Shown: positions 15,260 to 24,138, counted from the first letter of the stretch. The stretch: 32,124 nucleotides of DNA from Bacillota bacterium (GCA_023415335.1 JAEZLD010000045.1:1-32124); one strand, 5' to 3'. A program made the numbers and translations. Notes: a model not told the origin generated them from the sequence alone.

Positions 15260-15364
15260 AAAGCAATAAATTTTCTGCATAGGGCTTCTGATTTCTGAAA
15301 TGATTCTACTGTAGTGTTTTGATATTATATGACGGAATATAAATGATAAGATGAAGGTGATTGT
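15260..15364 (+). other. Intergenic stretch, no gene seen
   Basis: Together with the doubtful 51-codon ORF that follows, this makes 261 nt between the kinase and gtrA. It is AT-rich. I see no rho-independent terminator and no structured RNA. A TATAAT at 15485-15490, 30 nt before gtrA, may be its -10 box, with only a poor -35. Confidence 0.4.
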
Positions 15365-15520
15365 ATGCAATGTTCAATTGCCGTCCTTTTGTATCATAGA
15401 ATTACAAAGCTGTTTTTTTATGACATAATATCCTATCTGGTACAAAAAACCAATTTATATGAATACATTTTTTGTATTATAAGGTATAATATGCTTATTA
15501 AATATGGTGGATGTGATTAA
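15365..15520 (+). CDS. Possible 51-residue small protein upstream of gtrA
   Basis: The ATG at 15365 has AAGGTGATTGT directly upstream, a good ribosome site. The frame stays open for 51 codons to a TAA that abuts the gtrA ATG. The product is rich in Ile, Tyr, Phe, Leu and Cys, possibly one amphipathic or membrane helix. Against it: the region looks like AT-rich intergenic DNA and a likely gtrA -10 box (15485-15490) lies inside it. I do not recognise a family. Confidence 0.25.
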   Translation: MQCSIAVLLYHRITKLFFYDIISYLVQKTNLYEYIFCIIRYNMLIKYGGCD

Positions 15521-15937
15521 ATGAGCCAGGTAGAATCAAGAAAAGGAATGAAGAGTCTTAAGAGCCTTATATCCTATGTCTTTGTGGGCGGAGGTGCTAC
15601 CCTTGTGGAGTGGGCCGGTTTCTGGTTTTTTAGCAATGTATTCTCCATGAATTACCTTGTCGCCACATCTTTGGCATTTATGATTTCAACCTTTGCTAAC
15701 TGGGCTTTAGGAAGAGCCTGGACCTTTAAGGAGGCGGCAGCAGGGAGATTCTTAAAGGAAATCCTATCAATATATTGTACAAGCCTATTAGGACTAACCT
15801 TTAACCTGGTCATAATGAGGATTATGGTAGGCACCCTTGGTATTGATAAAATGCTTTCTAAAATAACAGCAACAGGGATAGTGTTTTTTTACAACTATTT
15901 TGTAAGAAAAAAAATAATATACCGCGAAAGAGCGTAG
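15521..15937 (+). CDS. GtrA-family membrane protein
   Basis: This 138-residue protein has four predicted membrane helices and the GtrA look: an early FVGGGATLVEWAGFWFF segment, the helix pair around FMISTFANWALGRAWTF, and a basic tail after FFYNYFVRKKIIY. GtrA proteins are thought to move polyprenyl-linked monosaccharides across the membrane for surface glycosylation. GGTGG precedes the ATG. The next genes, a FAD oxidoreductase and two membrane glycosyltransferases, fit: GtrA would supply lipid-linked sugar to a GT-C enzyme outside. No GtrB-type cytoplasmic glycosyltransferase that loads the lipid is in this window. Confidence 0.88.
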   Translation: MSQVESRKGMKSLKSLISYVFVGGGATLVEWAGFWFFSNVFSMNYLVATSLAFMISTFANWALGRAWTFKEAAAGRFLKEILSIYCTSLLGLTFNLVIMRIMVGTLGIDKMLSKITATGIVFFYNYFVRKKIIYRERA

Positions 15938-15950
15938 TTAAGGGTGATAT

Positions 15951-17504
15951 ATGAAGAAGATAATTATTATTGGAGCAGGACCTGCCGGGATTACTGCAGG
16001 CTATGAGCTTATGAAACAGTCTAAGGATTATGAGGTGGTGATTTTAGAGGAGAGCAGTGCTATAGGAGGAATATCCCGCACTGTCAACTGCAATGGGAAC
16101 CGTATGGATATAGGTGGCCACAGATTCTTCTCAAAGGATAAGCGGGTGATGGATTGGTGGAGAGACATGATGCCCCTTCAGGGAAAACTCTCCTATGATG
16201 ACAGGGTAATCAACAGGAAGGTAGCCCTAAATGAAAATGGACCAGACCCTGAAGCAGAAGACCGGGTTATGCTGTCAAGGCGCAGAGTCTCCCGTATATA
16301 CTATAGAAAAAGGTTCTTTGATTATCCTGTAAGGATGAACATGAATACCATAAGGAACATGGGTTTTGCCACAACCATGGAAGCAGGTTTCAGCTATCTG
16401 GGCTCTGCTATGAAAAAGCTTCCGGAGGACTCCCTTGAGAACTTCTATGTAAACAGGTTTGGAAGGAAGCTTTATTCCATGTTCTTCGAAGGCTATACTG
16501 AAAAGCTCTGGGGAAGGCATCCCAGGGAAATATCTGCAGACTGGGGGGCCCAGAGGGTAAAGGGGTTGTCTATAAGAACAATCCTCAGGGATATTGTAAC
16601 TAAGCCCTTTGTAAAGGATTCCAGCAAGGTAGAAACCTCCTTGATAGAGAAGTTCTATTATCCTAAATACGGACCAGGGCAGCTTTGGGAAACTGCAGCT
16701 TCTGAATTTGAAGCAATGGGAGGAAGGTTAAAGAAAAACTGCCGGGTAACTAAGATTAACATTATAGACGGTGCGGCCCAATCTGTGGAATATGTGGATA
16801 ACGGTCAGGTTAAATGTGAGGAAGGTGACTACTTCATATCCTCCATGCCTCTTAAGGATTTAATAGAGGCGATAGATGGCGTGCCGGAGGACATCAGCCA
16901 TATTGCCAGTGGTCTGCCCTACAGGGACTTTGTAACTGTAGGACTGCTTCTAAACAAGCTTAATTTAAAAAACCAGACCAAGCTTGAGACGTTAGGTAAC
17001 ATTGTGCCGGATTGCTGGATATACGTCCAGGATACAGGAGTAAAGCTAGGAAGAATACAGATATTCAACAACTGGTCTCCCTATTTGGTTAAGAGCCCAG
17101 AGAAAACCACATGGATTGGACTGGAATACTTCTGCAATGAAGGGGATGACTTCTGGAGCAAGGACGACAGTCAATTAGCCGAGTATGCCATGAAAGAGCT
17201 TATAACCTTGGGTGTTATAGATTCTGAGGAACAGAGGCTGGACGTCCACTGCGAAAGGGTCAAAAAGGCTTATCCGGCATATTTTGATACATATAAGGAC
17301 ATTTATAAGCTTACAGGATGGTTGGACAGGCTACCTAACCTGTACTGTGTAGGAAGAAACGGACAGCACAGGTATAACAATATGGACCATTCCATGGCTA
17401 CCTCCTTTGAGGCTGTGAAAAACATACTTGGCGGCATAGGAGATAAAAGCAACGTGTGGAATGTCAATACGGAAAAGGAATACCATGAGGAAAAGACATC
17501 CTGA
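15951..17504 (+). CDS. FAD-dependent oxidoreductase (amine oxidase/UDP-galactopyranose mutase-like)
   Basis: This 517-residue protein begins with the dinucleotide motif IIGAGPAGITAGYEL and the FAD-contact segment VVILEESSAIGGISRT, followed by DIGGHRFFS. A second FAD-contact region near the C-terminus reads LYCVGRNGQHRYNNMDHSMA. The architecture matches the NAD(P)-binding Rossmann FAD proteins grouped with protoporphyrinogen oxidase and UDP-galactopyranose mutase (COG1232). It is 13 nt after gtrA, with AAGGGTGAT as ribosome site. In glycosylation operons such proteins are thought to modify a sugar or its lipid carrier. The actual reaction is unknown. The middle region with EKLWGRHPREISADWGAQRVKG is well preserved, so the gene looks functional. 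Confidence 0.82.
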   Translation: MKKIIIIGAGPAGITAGYELMKQSKDYEVVILEESSAIGGISRTVNCNGNRMDIGGHRFFSKDKRVMDWWRDMMPLQGKLSYDDRVINRKVALNENGPDPEAEDRVMLSRRRVSRIYYRKRFFDYPVRMNMNTIRNMGFATTMEAGFSYLGSAMKKLPEDSLENFYVNRFGRKLYSMFFEGYTEKLWGRHPREISADWGAQRVKGLSIRTILRDIVTKPFVKDSSKVETSLIEKFYYPKYGPGQLWETAASEFEAMGGRLKKNCRVTKINIIDGAAQSVEYVDNGQVKCEEGDYFISSMPLKDLIEAIDGVPEDISHIASGLPYRDFVTVGLLLNKLNLKNQTKLETLGNIVPDCWIYVQDTGVKLGRIQIFNNWSPYLVKSPEKTTWIGLEYFCNEGDDFWSKDDSQLAEYAMKELITLGVIDSEEQRLDVHCERVKKAYPAYFDTYKDIYKLTGWLDRLPNLYCVGRNGQHRYNNMDHSMATSFEAVKNILGGIGDKSNVWNVNTEKEYHEEKTS

Positions 17505-17513
17505 AAATAAATA

Positions 17514-19919
17514 ATGATTGCAGAGGGGAAGATTGTGGTTTCTATTTATTATGCTGTTGGAATAACATGTAGTATATTTTTGTGGATATTCTACTTAAGG
17601 TGTAAAAGAGGCATGGTGAATTATAACAGTATAGAGGTGGCTGTGTGCTATGCATTTACAAGGATAGTTCCCATACTTATGCTTAAAACCCGTACTTTTA
17701 CTGTATGGATTAACATGCTTGGGGACTTGGCAGCCTTCCTTATGCTGTGCTTCTGTTTCCTGAAAAAGGATGACACATCATGTGGCGCCCCTTGCATGCT
17801 CTATATATTCAACCCAATAGTCATATTATGCATAGTCTCTGGTGGAAGGCTAAGGATGATGTTTGTCTTTGCAATTACAGCGGCATTAATTCTTATATCA
17901 AGACTGCTGAAGAAAAGTGTCGAAGGATTATCTCTAAGGGAAATCTATCCGGAATATGTAGTGGCTGTAGGGGGAGCATTTGGCTTTTATATTGCAGTGT
18001 ATCAGCTTAAGCAGGCCTTTGCCCAAAGTGCCGGGGGCGATGATAAATTCCCTGTGCTTTTAATCGTGGCCATATGTGTTCTTGCAGCAGCAGTAGTGCT
18101 TATCCTTAGAAGGCTGCTTTTCTATAAGAATATAGAGCCGAGGTTTAAAGCATCAGAGAATGAAAAAGTGGAGAAGAGGCCTGAAAAGGATACTAATGAA
18201 TATTTTACCCTTAAGAACCTGGCTGTTATGCTTGTTATAACGGCTATTTATGCTTCGTTTTTGTTTTCAAGGCTTGGCAGCGACAAGGCCCCGGAAACCT
18301 ATATGAAGCTGGACAAATTAGCGGAGAGAAACAATGAGATAGTACTGGATTTTGGAAAGAATGTGTCTGTTTCCAAAATAAGCATATATCTGGGGTATCA
18401 AAGTAAGAGAAGCTTCTCATTCTCTAGCTTTGATGAAACCACAAATACATGGCAGGTGTTTGACAGTAAAAGGAACATCCAGTCAGTATTCTGCTGGAAT
18501 GATGTGGATGTAAATCAAAGGATGAAAAGTATGGGAATTGTATCCCTGTCCGATGAGGCATACGTTCATGAAATAGTGATACTTGATGAAAACGGAAAAA
18601 GGCTGATGCCTGTGAATGCCTCATATTATAGTCAGCTGTTTGATGAACAGGAGCTTTTTCCATTATACAGAACCTATTATTACAGGACCATGTTTGATGA
18701 GGTTTATCATGCCCGAACAGCCTATGAGTTTGTACATGACCTTCCCATATATGAGGTTTCCCATCCTCCTCTGGGCAAATCCATTATTGCCATAGGAGTG
18801 CGCCTGTTCGGAATGACGCCCTTTGGATGGAGGTTTATGTGTGCGGTATGCGGCATGCTGATGGTTCCGGTTATTTATATGTATGCCTGGATGCTGTCAA
18901 GGAAGGGGAAGATAGCGTTCCTGACAACCCTGCTGCTCTGTTTTAGCTTCATGAACTTTACCCTCTCGAGAATAGCTACCATAGACATAATAGTGGCACT
19001 GTTTATAATGCTGATGTTTTTATTCATGTATTGTTTTATAGACTGCTGGAGTAAGAATGCCCCAGTCATAGAGACAGGAGGCTTAACCTTAAAGAAAAAT
19101 AGAGCTTTGATGCTTCGGGAGGTAATTTTTCTTCTCTTATGCGGAATAGCTACCGGATGTGCCATTGCGACAAAATGGACAGGCATATATGCGGCGTCAG
19201 GGCTGGCAGCCATGCTGGCAGCATTCCTTATTCCAAGATATATTAAGGCAGGCTGGAGCAGGAATGCTGGAATACATCTGGGTATATTATGCATTACCTG
19301 TATTATTTCCTTTATTGTAATTCCAGGCATAATATATGTATGGTCCTATGTGCCCTTTGTGCAGGTTGATGATACCAATGGGCTGCTTGCTACTGCCATA
19401 GAAAACTCCAAGTATATGCTGTCCTATCATAAGGAAACGGTGTTTGACCATCCGTATTCTTCGGAATGGTACGAATGGGTGATTAATAAACAGCCATTGC
19501 TGGATGCATTGACGATAATGAAGGATGATACAGTAAGCACTATAGCAACCTTTGCAAACCCCGTCATTGCCTGGGGAGGGCTGGTGGCACTTTTAAACAA
19601 CATTTATTTGTGGAGGCTTGAGGGTAACCGGCAGTCAAAGCTGTTATTGATTGCATATATGGCACTGCTTTTTCCATGGCTGCTTGTGCACAGGACGGTT
19701 TTCATATACCAGTATTTTATATGCCTGCTGATTCTAATCCTCATGCTGGGAAACTCCATAAATTGCATGAAGAAAAACCAGAAAACGGCTATGGTTTTGG
19801 TGGTACAGGCGGCGGCTATATTATTTATTGTTTTCTATCCCGTTCTGTCAGGCTACCCGGTGAAAATAAAATTTGTAAATCAGGTGCTGGAGTGGTTCCA
19901 GACATGGCACTTTGTATAG
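17514..19919 (+). CDS. Protein O-mannosyltransferase (PMT/GT39)-like membrane glycosyltransferase
   Basis: This 801-residue polytopic protein has three parts. The first 210 or so residues are membrane helices. Residues about 258-385 form a soluble, beta-rich insert (IVLDFGKNVSVSKISIYLGYQS, then WQVFDSKR and HEIVILDENGKRL) resembling a discoidin/carbohydrate-binding fold. Then comes a PMT-like GT-C domain with the loop-1 acidic pair FDEVYH (Asp395, Glu396) and SHPPLGKSIIAIGVRLFGMTPFGWR. It would transfer a sugar from a polyprenyl-phosphate donor outside the membrane. The ATG at 17514 lacks a good ribosome site. GTG at 17535 has GAGGGG 6 nt upstream and may be the real start (794 residues). It follows the FAD gene by 9 nt. 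Confidence 0.85.
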   Translation: MIAEGKIVVSIYYAVGITCSIFLWIFYLRCKRGMVNYNSIEVAVCYAFTRIVPILMLKTRTFTVWINMLGDLAAFLMLCFCFLKKDDTSCGAPCMLYIFNPIVILCIVSGGRLRMMFVFAITAALILISRLLKKSVEGLSLREIYPEYVVAVGGAFGFYIAVYQLKQAFAQSAGGDDKFPVLLIVAICVLAAAVVLILRRLLFYKNIEPRFKASENEKVEKRPEKDTNEYFTLKNLAVMLVITAIYASFLFSRLGSDKAPETYMKLDKLAERNNEIVLDFGKNVSVSKISIYLGYQSKRSFSFSSFDETTNTWQVFDSKRNIQSVFCWNDVDVNQRMKSMGIVSLSDEAYVHEIVILDENGKRLMPVNASYYSQLFDEQELFPLYRTYYYRTMFDEVYHARTAYEFVHDLPIYEVSHPPLGKSIIAIGVRLFGMTPFGWRFMCAVCGMLMVPVIYMYAWMLSRKGKIAFLTTLLLCFSFMNFTLSRIATIDIIVALFIMLMFLFMYCFIDCWSKNAPVIETGGLTLKKNRALMLREVIFLLLCGIATGCAIATKWTGIYAASGLAAMLAAFLIPRYIKAGWSRNAGIHLGILCITCIISFIVIPGIIYVWSYVPFVQVDDTNGLLATAIENSKYMLSYHKETVFDHPYSSEWYEWVINKQPLLDALTIMKDDTVSTIATFANPVIAWGGLVALLNNIYLWRLEGNRQSKLLLIAYMALLFPWLLVHRTVFIYQYFICLLILILMLGNSINCMKKNQKTAMVLVVQAAAILFIVFYPVLSGYPVKIKFVNQVLEWFQTWHFV

Positions 19920-19931
19920 AGAGGTAAGCTT

Positions 19932-21386
19932 ATGGTAAAAAGCAAGGCTTTACATCACATTATTCTTGCTGTAGGCATTACAGCGTTATATATTATGTTC
20001 AGGGCAGCAGGCCTTAATGAAAAGCAAGAACTCATACAAGGCATTATGACTATTCTGCTTCTTGAGGGTGTAGGAGCTATTGTATATAAAAAGTATAAAG
20101 GAATCCTGGAAAAAGAGGACATAGTTAAGGCTATACTATATGCTGGATTAGTTATGCGTATTGGCTACATGCTTTATAATAGCTTTACTATTCGTAGTCA
20201 TGACATTGGAGACATTTCTATTGATGGATATGGACATGCAGCATATATACTTAAGCTTCTAAAAACAGGCCACCTTCCTGGTACTAACCAGGTGCAGCTA
20301 TACCAGCAGCCGCTTTTTTATATTTTAGGAAGTGGTGTTTCTTGGGGGGTTAATGGAATATTAAAATGTAATGATCCATATTACCTGGTAGATGCCGCAA
20401 AACTCGTTTCATGCTTTGCATCCTGTGGAACGCTTCTGGCTGCTAATGATTTCATTGAGGTGAGCGGAGTTAAACATAATGGTAAAATTATTGCACTAAG
20501 CCTTGTGGCATTTTTGCCGGACTTTTACCTGGTAGGAGGGCGGGTAAACTGTGATGCTCTGGCAGGTTTTTTTATGACCTTGGCAGCACTGTATACCTTC
20601 TATTGGTATAAAAATAGGTCCTGGAGGAATACCATATGCCTTGCGGTGATTTATGGACTTGGCATGATGACTAAAATATCCTGTGCAACACTTGCACTCT
20701 TTACAGCAGGAGTATTCATAAAGGTATTGTATGATAATGTCAGAGAGAAAGGAGCATTGCAGCTTTTAATAAAGTACGGGGTTTTTGGTATTATAAGTCT
20801 CCCGTTAGGACTGTGGTACAGCTTAAGAAACTATCGATTGTTTGGACAAGCGCTTACTTATGTGCCTAGGATTAGTGAGAAGCTGCCCATATATACCGGT
20901 AATCGTTCCATAATCCAGAGGCTGTTTTATATTGATATACATAACCTGTTTTCCACTCCTTATGCTGACCCTTGGAAGGATTATAGCCTGCCTGTGTATC
21001 TTGTAAAGTCTGCACTGTTTGGAGAATTCAAATATGCTGTAGTGGACTGGATTCCTATTATACTGCTTTTTTCAGGAGTTATATTAGTATCCATGGTGGT
21101 TGCGTCACTGGTATGGCAGCTTAGGAAAAACAGAAGCGATCTATATGGAGACTTTTGCATGATAATAATGCTTATAATGTATGTGAGCACCTTGTTATTC
21201 TATGAGAAGTTTCCATTTGGCTGCAGCATGGACTTCCGCTATTTAGTATTTCTCTCCATTCCCGCTGGTATAGCTCTGGGGAAATATTATGAGGATGGTT
21301 TAGGGAAGGCACGGAAAGGAATCTGTGAGTATGCTATAATAATATATACTATAATGTCGTGCATAATGTATTTAACCATTAAATAA
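19932..21386 (+). CDS. Polytopic membrane glycosyltransferase (GT-C type)
   Basis: This 484-residue membrane protein has about ten to twelve helices. The first external loop carries RSHDIGDISIDGYGHAAYI, followed by LYQQPLFYILGS, the arrangement of GT-C enzymes in which an acidic loop-1 residue binds the lipid-linked donor. A basic region and YGLGMMTKISCATLALF resemble ArnT/PMT-type proteins. GAGAGGTAAGCTT precedes the ATG, 12 nt after the preceding gene. It probably adds a sugar to a surface polymer, lipid or protein together with the upstream gene. Donor and acceptor are unknown. It is the last gene before the terminator at 21542. Confidence 0.8.
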   Translation: MVKSKALHHIILAVGITALYIMFRAAGLNEKQELIQGIMTILLLEGVGAIVYKKYKGILEKEDIVKAILYAGLVMRIGYMLYNSFTIRSHDIGDISIDGYGHAAYILKLLKTGHLPGTNQVQLYQQPLFYILGSGVSWGVNGILKCNDPYYLVDAAKLVSCFASCGTLLAANDFIEVSGVKHNGKIIALSLVAFLPDFYLVGGRVNCDALAGFFMTLAALYTFYWYKNRSWRNTICLAVIYGLGMMTKISCATLALFTAGVFIKVLYDNVREKGALQLLIKYGVFGIISLPLGLWYSLRNYRLFGQALTYVPRISEKLPIYTGNRSIIQRLFYIDIHNLFSTPYADPWKDYSLPVYLVKSALFGEFKYAVVDWIPIILLFSGVILVSMVVASLVWQLRKNRSDLYGDFCMIIMLIMYVSTLLFYEKFPFGCSMDFRYLVFLSIPAGIALGKYYEDGLGKARKGICEYAIIIYTIMSCIMYLTIK

Positions 21387-21408
21387 TGTGCAATATTTGT
21401 GGGGATAA

Positions 21409-21510
21409 AGTAAAATTGATGACACATCTGTAGCGGTATTTGCAACCCATGCTATATTAAGCTGCGGAGATGCAGCGTTCCTGCTAAACAAGAGAAGGCT
21501 TAGCAGATAA
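21409..21510 (+). pseudogene. Possible gene remnant (33 codons, no start)
   Basis: An open stretch ending in TAA reads as plausible protein (VAVFATHAILSCGDAAFLLNK) but is preceded in frame by TAA and has no ATG, GTG or TTG start. The composition, a hydrophobic helix followed by a basic end, looks like the tail of a membrane protein. I do not recognise the family. It could be chance coding-like sequence. Confidence 0.3.
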
Positions 21511-21541
21511 TTTAAACTATAAGTAAATACATAATTAAGTA

Positions 21542-21581
21542 TACCTTCCTGAGTTAATAATAATTCTGGAAGGTAGTTTTT
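21542..21581 (+). terminator. Rho-independent terminator of the gtrA-glycosyltransferase operon
   Basis: TACCTTCC (21542-21549) pairs with GGAAGGTA (21568-21575). After a T-T mismatch, GAGTT pairs with AATTC around a 6-nt loop. TTTTT follows at 21577-21581. It ends transcription about 155 nt after the second glycosyltransferase gene. Confidence 0.8.
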
Positions 21582-21589
21582 ATATACTG

Positions 21590-21799
21590 TTGTTTTTCGA
21601 AAAAAGGATGTGTTACGAGCATTTAGAAAGGTCTCTGGGAAAAGTTGATGCAGCTAACCTGGATTATAACACGGAAAAGAAGGTAATAGGTGTTCTTAAG
21701 CATGTGTTAGAAAGCATGACTATGCTTTTTATATTCAATAGGATATATGAAAAGGAAGGCAGAAGGACTATTGCCATGTCAAAAAATTGCCAGCAGTAG
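21590..21799 (+). CDS. Doubtful small ORF, 69 codons
   Basis: It starts at TTG and has no properly spaced ribosome site; the nearest AAGGTAG is 13 nt away and forms part of the terminator stem. A start at ATG 21608 is no better. The translated text (EHLERSLGKVDAANLDYN, then VIGVLKHVLESMTMLFIF) looks helical and protein-like, so it may be a fragment of a former gene. It lies directly behind a terminator without a visible promoter. No family is recognised. Confidence 0.3.
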   Translation: MFFEKRMCYEHLERSLGKVDAANLDYNTEKKVIGVLKHVLESMTMLFIFNRIYEKEGRRTIAMSKNCQQ

Positions 21800-21811
21800 T
21801 ATAAAATAGTG

Positions 21812-21840
21812 TTGATATATATTTTTGTGTGACCTATAAT
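21812..21840 (+). promoter_or_regulatory. Promoter of the diguanylate cyclase gene
   Basis: TTGATA (21812-21817) and TATAAT (21835-21840) are separated by exactly 17 bp, giving a start near 21847 and a leader of about 48 nt before the GGDEF gene. No GEMM-type riboswitch fits in that length. Confidence 0.7.
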
Positions 21841-21894
21841 TAATAATAATCGACAATATTTGCAGTATTCTATGTAACAGGTTAGGGAAGTAGT

Positions 21895-23043
21895 ATGTAT
21901 GGATATGTTTATATTGAAATAAATATTCTTAGTATATTGATACTGATGTACATGCTTTATAAAATTAAAAGTAACGTAGACCAGCAGCTTGCTAATGTTA
22001 CTTTTTATCGGGTAATCTTTTCGGTGCTTATAATACTTGTACTAGATTGTGTCTGGATATTGGTAGAGGGAAAAAGCTCCCGGCACTACATTATACTAAA
22101 TTACCTGATAAATGCCAGTTATTTATTCCAGACAGGGGTAACCGGCTATTGCTGGTTCTATTTTATTGAAGGAAAGCTTAAAAACACAAAGGCCTTCAGT
22201 GGCTGGCCCTTATGGCTTATGACGTTCCCCTTGGTAATACTGTTTCTGCTTTCCTTTACATCGCCTTGGACAAAGCTCCTATTCTATATAGATGAGTACA
22301 ATGTTTACCATAGAGGAGACTTTCATTTCCTACAGGTTGCCACTGGCTATTTTTATCTTATAGGCTCTGGAATCCAGATACTCAAGGGTATTGGTAGGAC
22401 TAGGCTGAGAAAAGAAAAAAGAGAAATGCTTACCATGCTTTCTTTTTATTTAATTCCAGCAACAGGAGGAGTTATCAGTGCTTTGATTTATGGTGTACCA
22501 ACCATTTTTCCTCCTGCTACTCTGGCTTTACTAATGGTATATATAAATTTCCAAGGATATGAGATTTCTATAGATGGTCTTACAGGACTTAACAACCGCA
22601 GGCAGTTTGATGCAAGGCTTCAGACTATGATTTCGGAAAATCGGGAATCGGAGCACCCCATGCTGTTAATGATGGACATTGATTCCTTCAAACAGATAAA
22701 TGACACCTACGGTCATTTTGAAGGAGACCGTGCTCTTATGGAAACAGCCTCAATTCTTAAGAATGTATGCAATGGAAGGAATGTGTTCCTGTGCCGCTAT
22801 GGTGGCGATGAGTTTGCCATATTATGCAGCTTTGACGATGTATCAAAGGCTTATTCTCTTAAGGAAGACATAATTAAGGCTCTTAAGGAAAGAAACCAAA
22901 CACAAAATAACAGATATGACATTATGCTTAGCATTGGCATAGAAGAGCTTGCTCCTGGTCATGCACAGTCAGCTAAGGGACTTATTTCAGGAGCTGACAT
23001 AAGAATGTATAGTGAAAAATCAGACCGTAAGAAGCATATATGA
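21895..23043 (+). CDS. Membrane-anchored diguanylate cyclase (GGDEF domain)
   Basis: This is a 382-residue protein. The first 220 or so residues hold about six to seven membrane helices forming an integral sensor. The C-terminal GGDEF domain follows at about 222-378. The active-site loop is intact (RYGGDEF, 301-307), and the metal-binding segment MDIDSFKQIND (with Asp261/Asp263) is present, so it should make cyclic di-GMP from two GTP. The RxxD inhibitory site expected just before the GGDEF loop is absent (GRNVFLCRYGGDEF), so product inhibition through that site is unlikely. It has its own promoter and terminator, and AGGGAAG precedes the ATG. Confidence 0.92.
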   Translation: MYGYVYIEINILSILILMYMLYKIKSNVDQQLANVTFYRVIFSVLIILVLDCVWILVEGKSSRHYIILNYLINASYLFQTGVTGYCWFYFIEGKLKNTKAFSGWPLWLMTFPLVILFLLSFTSPWTKLLFYIDEYNVYHRGDFHFLQVATGYFYLIGSGIQILKGIGRTRLRKEKREMLTMLSFYLIPATGGVISALIYGVPTIFPPATLALLMVYINFQGYEISIDGLTGLNNRRQFDARLQTMISENRESEHPMLLMMDIDSFKQINDTYGHFEGDRALMETASILKNVCNGRNVFLCRYGGDEFAILCSFDDVSKAYSLKEDIIKALKERNQTQNNRYDIMLSIGIEELAPGHAQSAKGLISGADIRMYSEKSDRKKHI

Positions 23044-23047
23044 ATTT

Positions 23048-23069
23048 AGCCGTCCTTGGATGGCTTTTT
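23048..23069 (+). terminator. Rho-independent terminator after the GGDEF gene
   Basis: AGCCGTCC and GGATGGCT form a short GC-rich stem (one G-U pair) with a tight loop, followed by TTTTT at 23065-23069. It begins 5 nt after the stop codon. Confidence 0.8.
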
Positions 23070-23113
23070 GTTTACTTATTAAGCAAAAGTTAATTTTTAA
23101 CAGAGATTAATTA

Positions 23114-23122
23114 TGATACAAT
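23114..23122 (+). promoter_or_regulatory. Possible extended -10 promoter of the LysR gene
   Basis: TGATACAAT matches the extended -10 form TG-N-TANAAT. A TTAACA at 23097-23102 is only 14 bp upstream, too close for a standard -35. The start would lie about 80 nt before the LysR ATG. Confidence 0.4.
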
Positions 23123-23208
23123 TTTATTAAACAGCTTCTATAATCAGGGAACAAACCTGATAAAATGGAGGTACCTTCACCATAAGATTTGTTTGGGAGG
23201 GAAGTAAT

Positions 23209-24138
23209 ATGGATATAAATCAGCTGAAATATTTTATAGAGATTGTGGAATCTAATTTTAACATATCCGAGACCTCTAAGAGAATCCATATATCGCAGCC
23301 GGCATTAAGTAAGATGATTTTAGGCTTTGAGAGGGATGAAAACATACAGCTTTTTGAAAGGTCCAATGGAAGACTTAAAAGTCTTACTCCTGCAGGGGAA
23401 AGCTTTTACTTTAATGCCATGGAGCTTATAAAGCAGTACGAGGGGATGATGGACGACCTTAGGGATGCCTCGGGAAGGCTTAAAGGAAGAATAAAGATAG
23501 GTATTCCCCCATTAGTTAACACAGTGCTTTTTACGGATATTCTCCCTAAGATGATAACAGAGAATCCTGATATACAGTTCAACATTATAGAAATGGGAGC
23601 CTTTGAGCTTAGGAAAAGCCTTATACTTCAGGAGGTGGACATTGCTGTCCTGCTCAGGCCTTCTGATTTTAAGGAAAACAATATACAGGAGGTGCTTATA
23701 GCTGATGATGGATTGTGTGCCTTCATGAGCAGCAGCCATAGCCTGGCCCATAAAGGGAAACTGGACTGGTCAGATTTGAACGACCAGTCTATGGCAATAT
23801 TCCCCAATTCATTTATGATACATCACTATTTAATGAGAAAGTTTGAAAGTGAAAATATAAGGCCCAACGTAAAGCTCGAGTCGAGTGCATGGGATTATCT
23901 TCTTCATGCAACGGAAAATTCCGACCTTATAACGGTTCTTCCTTCTCCTATAAGCAACTTCTGTTCCCTTAGAAACCTGTCAAAGGTAGAATTTAATGAT
24001 CCTATAAACTGGGAGGTAATACTGTGCAGGAGAATTAAAAGCCATTATACACGCATAGAAGCCTACGTTTTCCATAGCCTGTGTGAGTATTTTAATAACA
24101 CTATTGCCAATAAGAGAAAATCAATAATAAAAGTATAG
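23209..24138 (+). CDS. LysR-family transcriptional regulator
   Basis: This 309-residue regulator starts MDINQLKYFIEIVE, the usual LysR opening. The winged HTH contains ISETSKRIHISQPALSKMI and LFERSNGRLKSLTPAGESF. The effector-binding domain begins near residue 88 (LKGRIKIGIPPLVNT). GGGAGGGAAG precedes the ATG. It converges with the thiolase-ctfAB operon and shares a terminator with it. The dyad T-N11-A box at 26803-26815 upstream of the thiolase is a plausible target, with an acyl-CoA pathway metabolite as inducer. That link is inferred. Confidence 0.92.
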   Translation: MDINQLKYFIEIVESNFNISETSKRIHISQPALSKMILGFERDENIQLFERSNGRLKSLTPAGESFYFNAMELIKQYEGMMDDLRDASGRLKGRIKIGIPPLVNTVLFTDILPKMITENPDIQFNIIEMGAFELRKSLILQEVDIAVLLRPSDFKENNIQEVLIADDGLCAFMSSSHSLAHKGKLDWSDLNDQSMAIFPNSFMIHHYLMRKFESENIRPNVKLESSAWDYLLHATENSDLITVLPSPISNFCSLRNLSKVEFNDPINWEVILCRRIKSHYTRIEAYVFHSLCEYFNNTIANKRKSIIKV

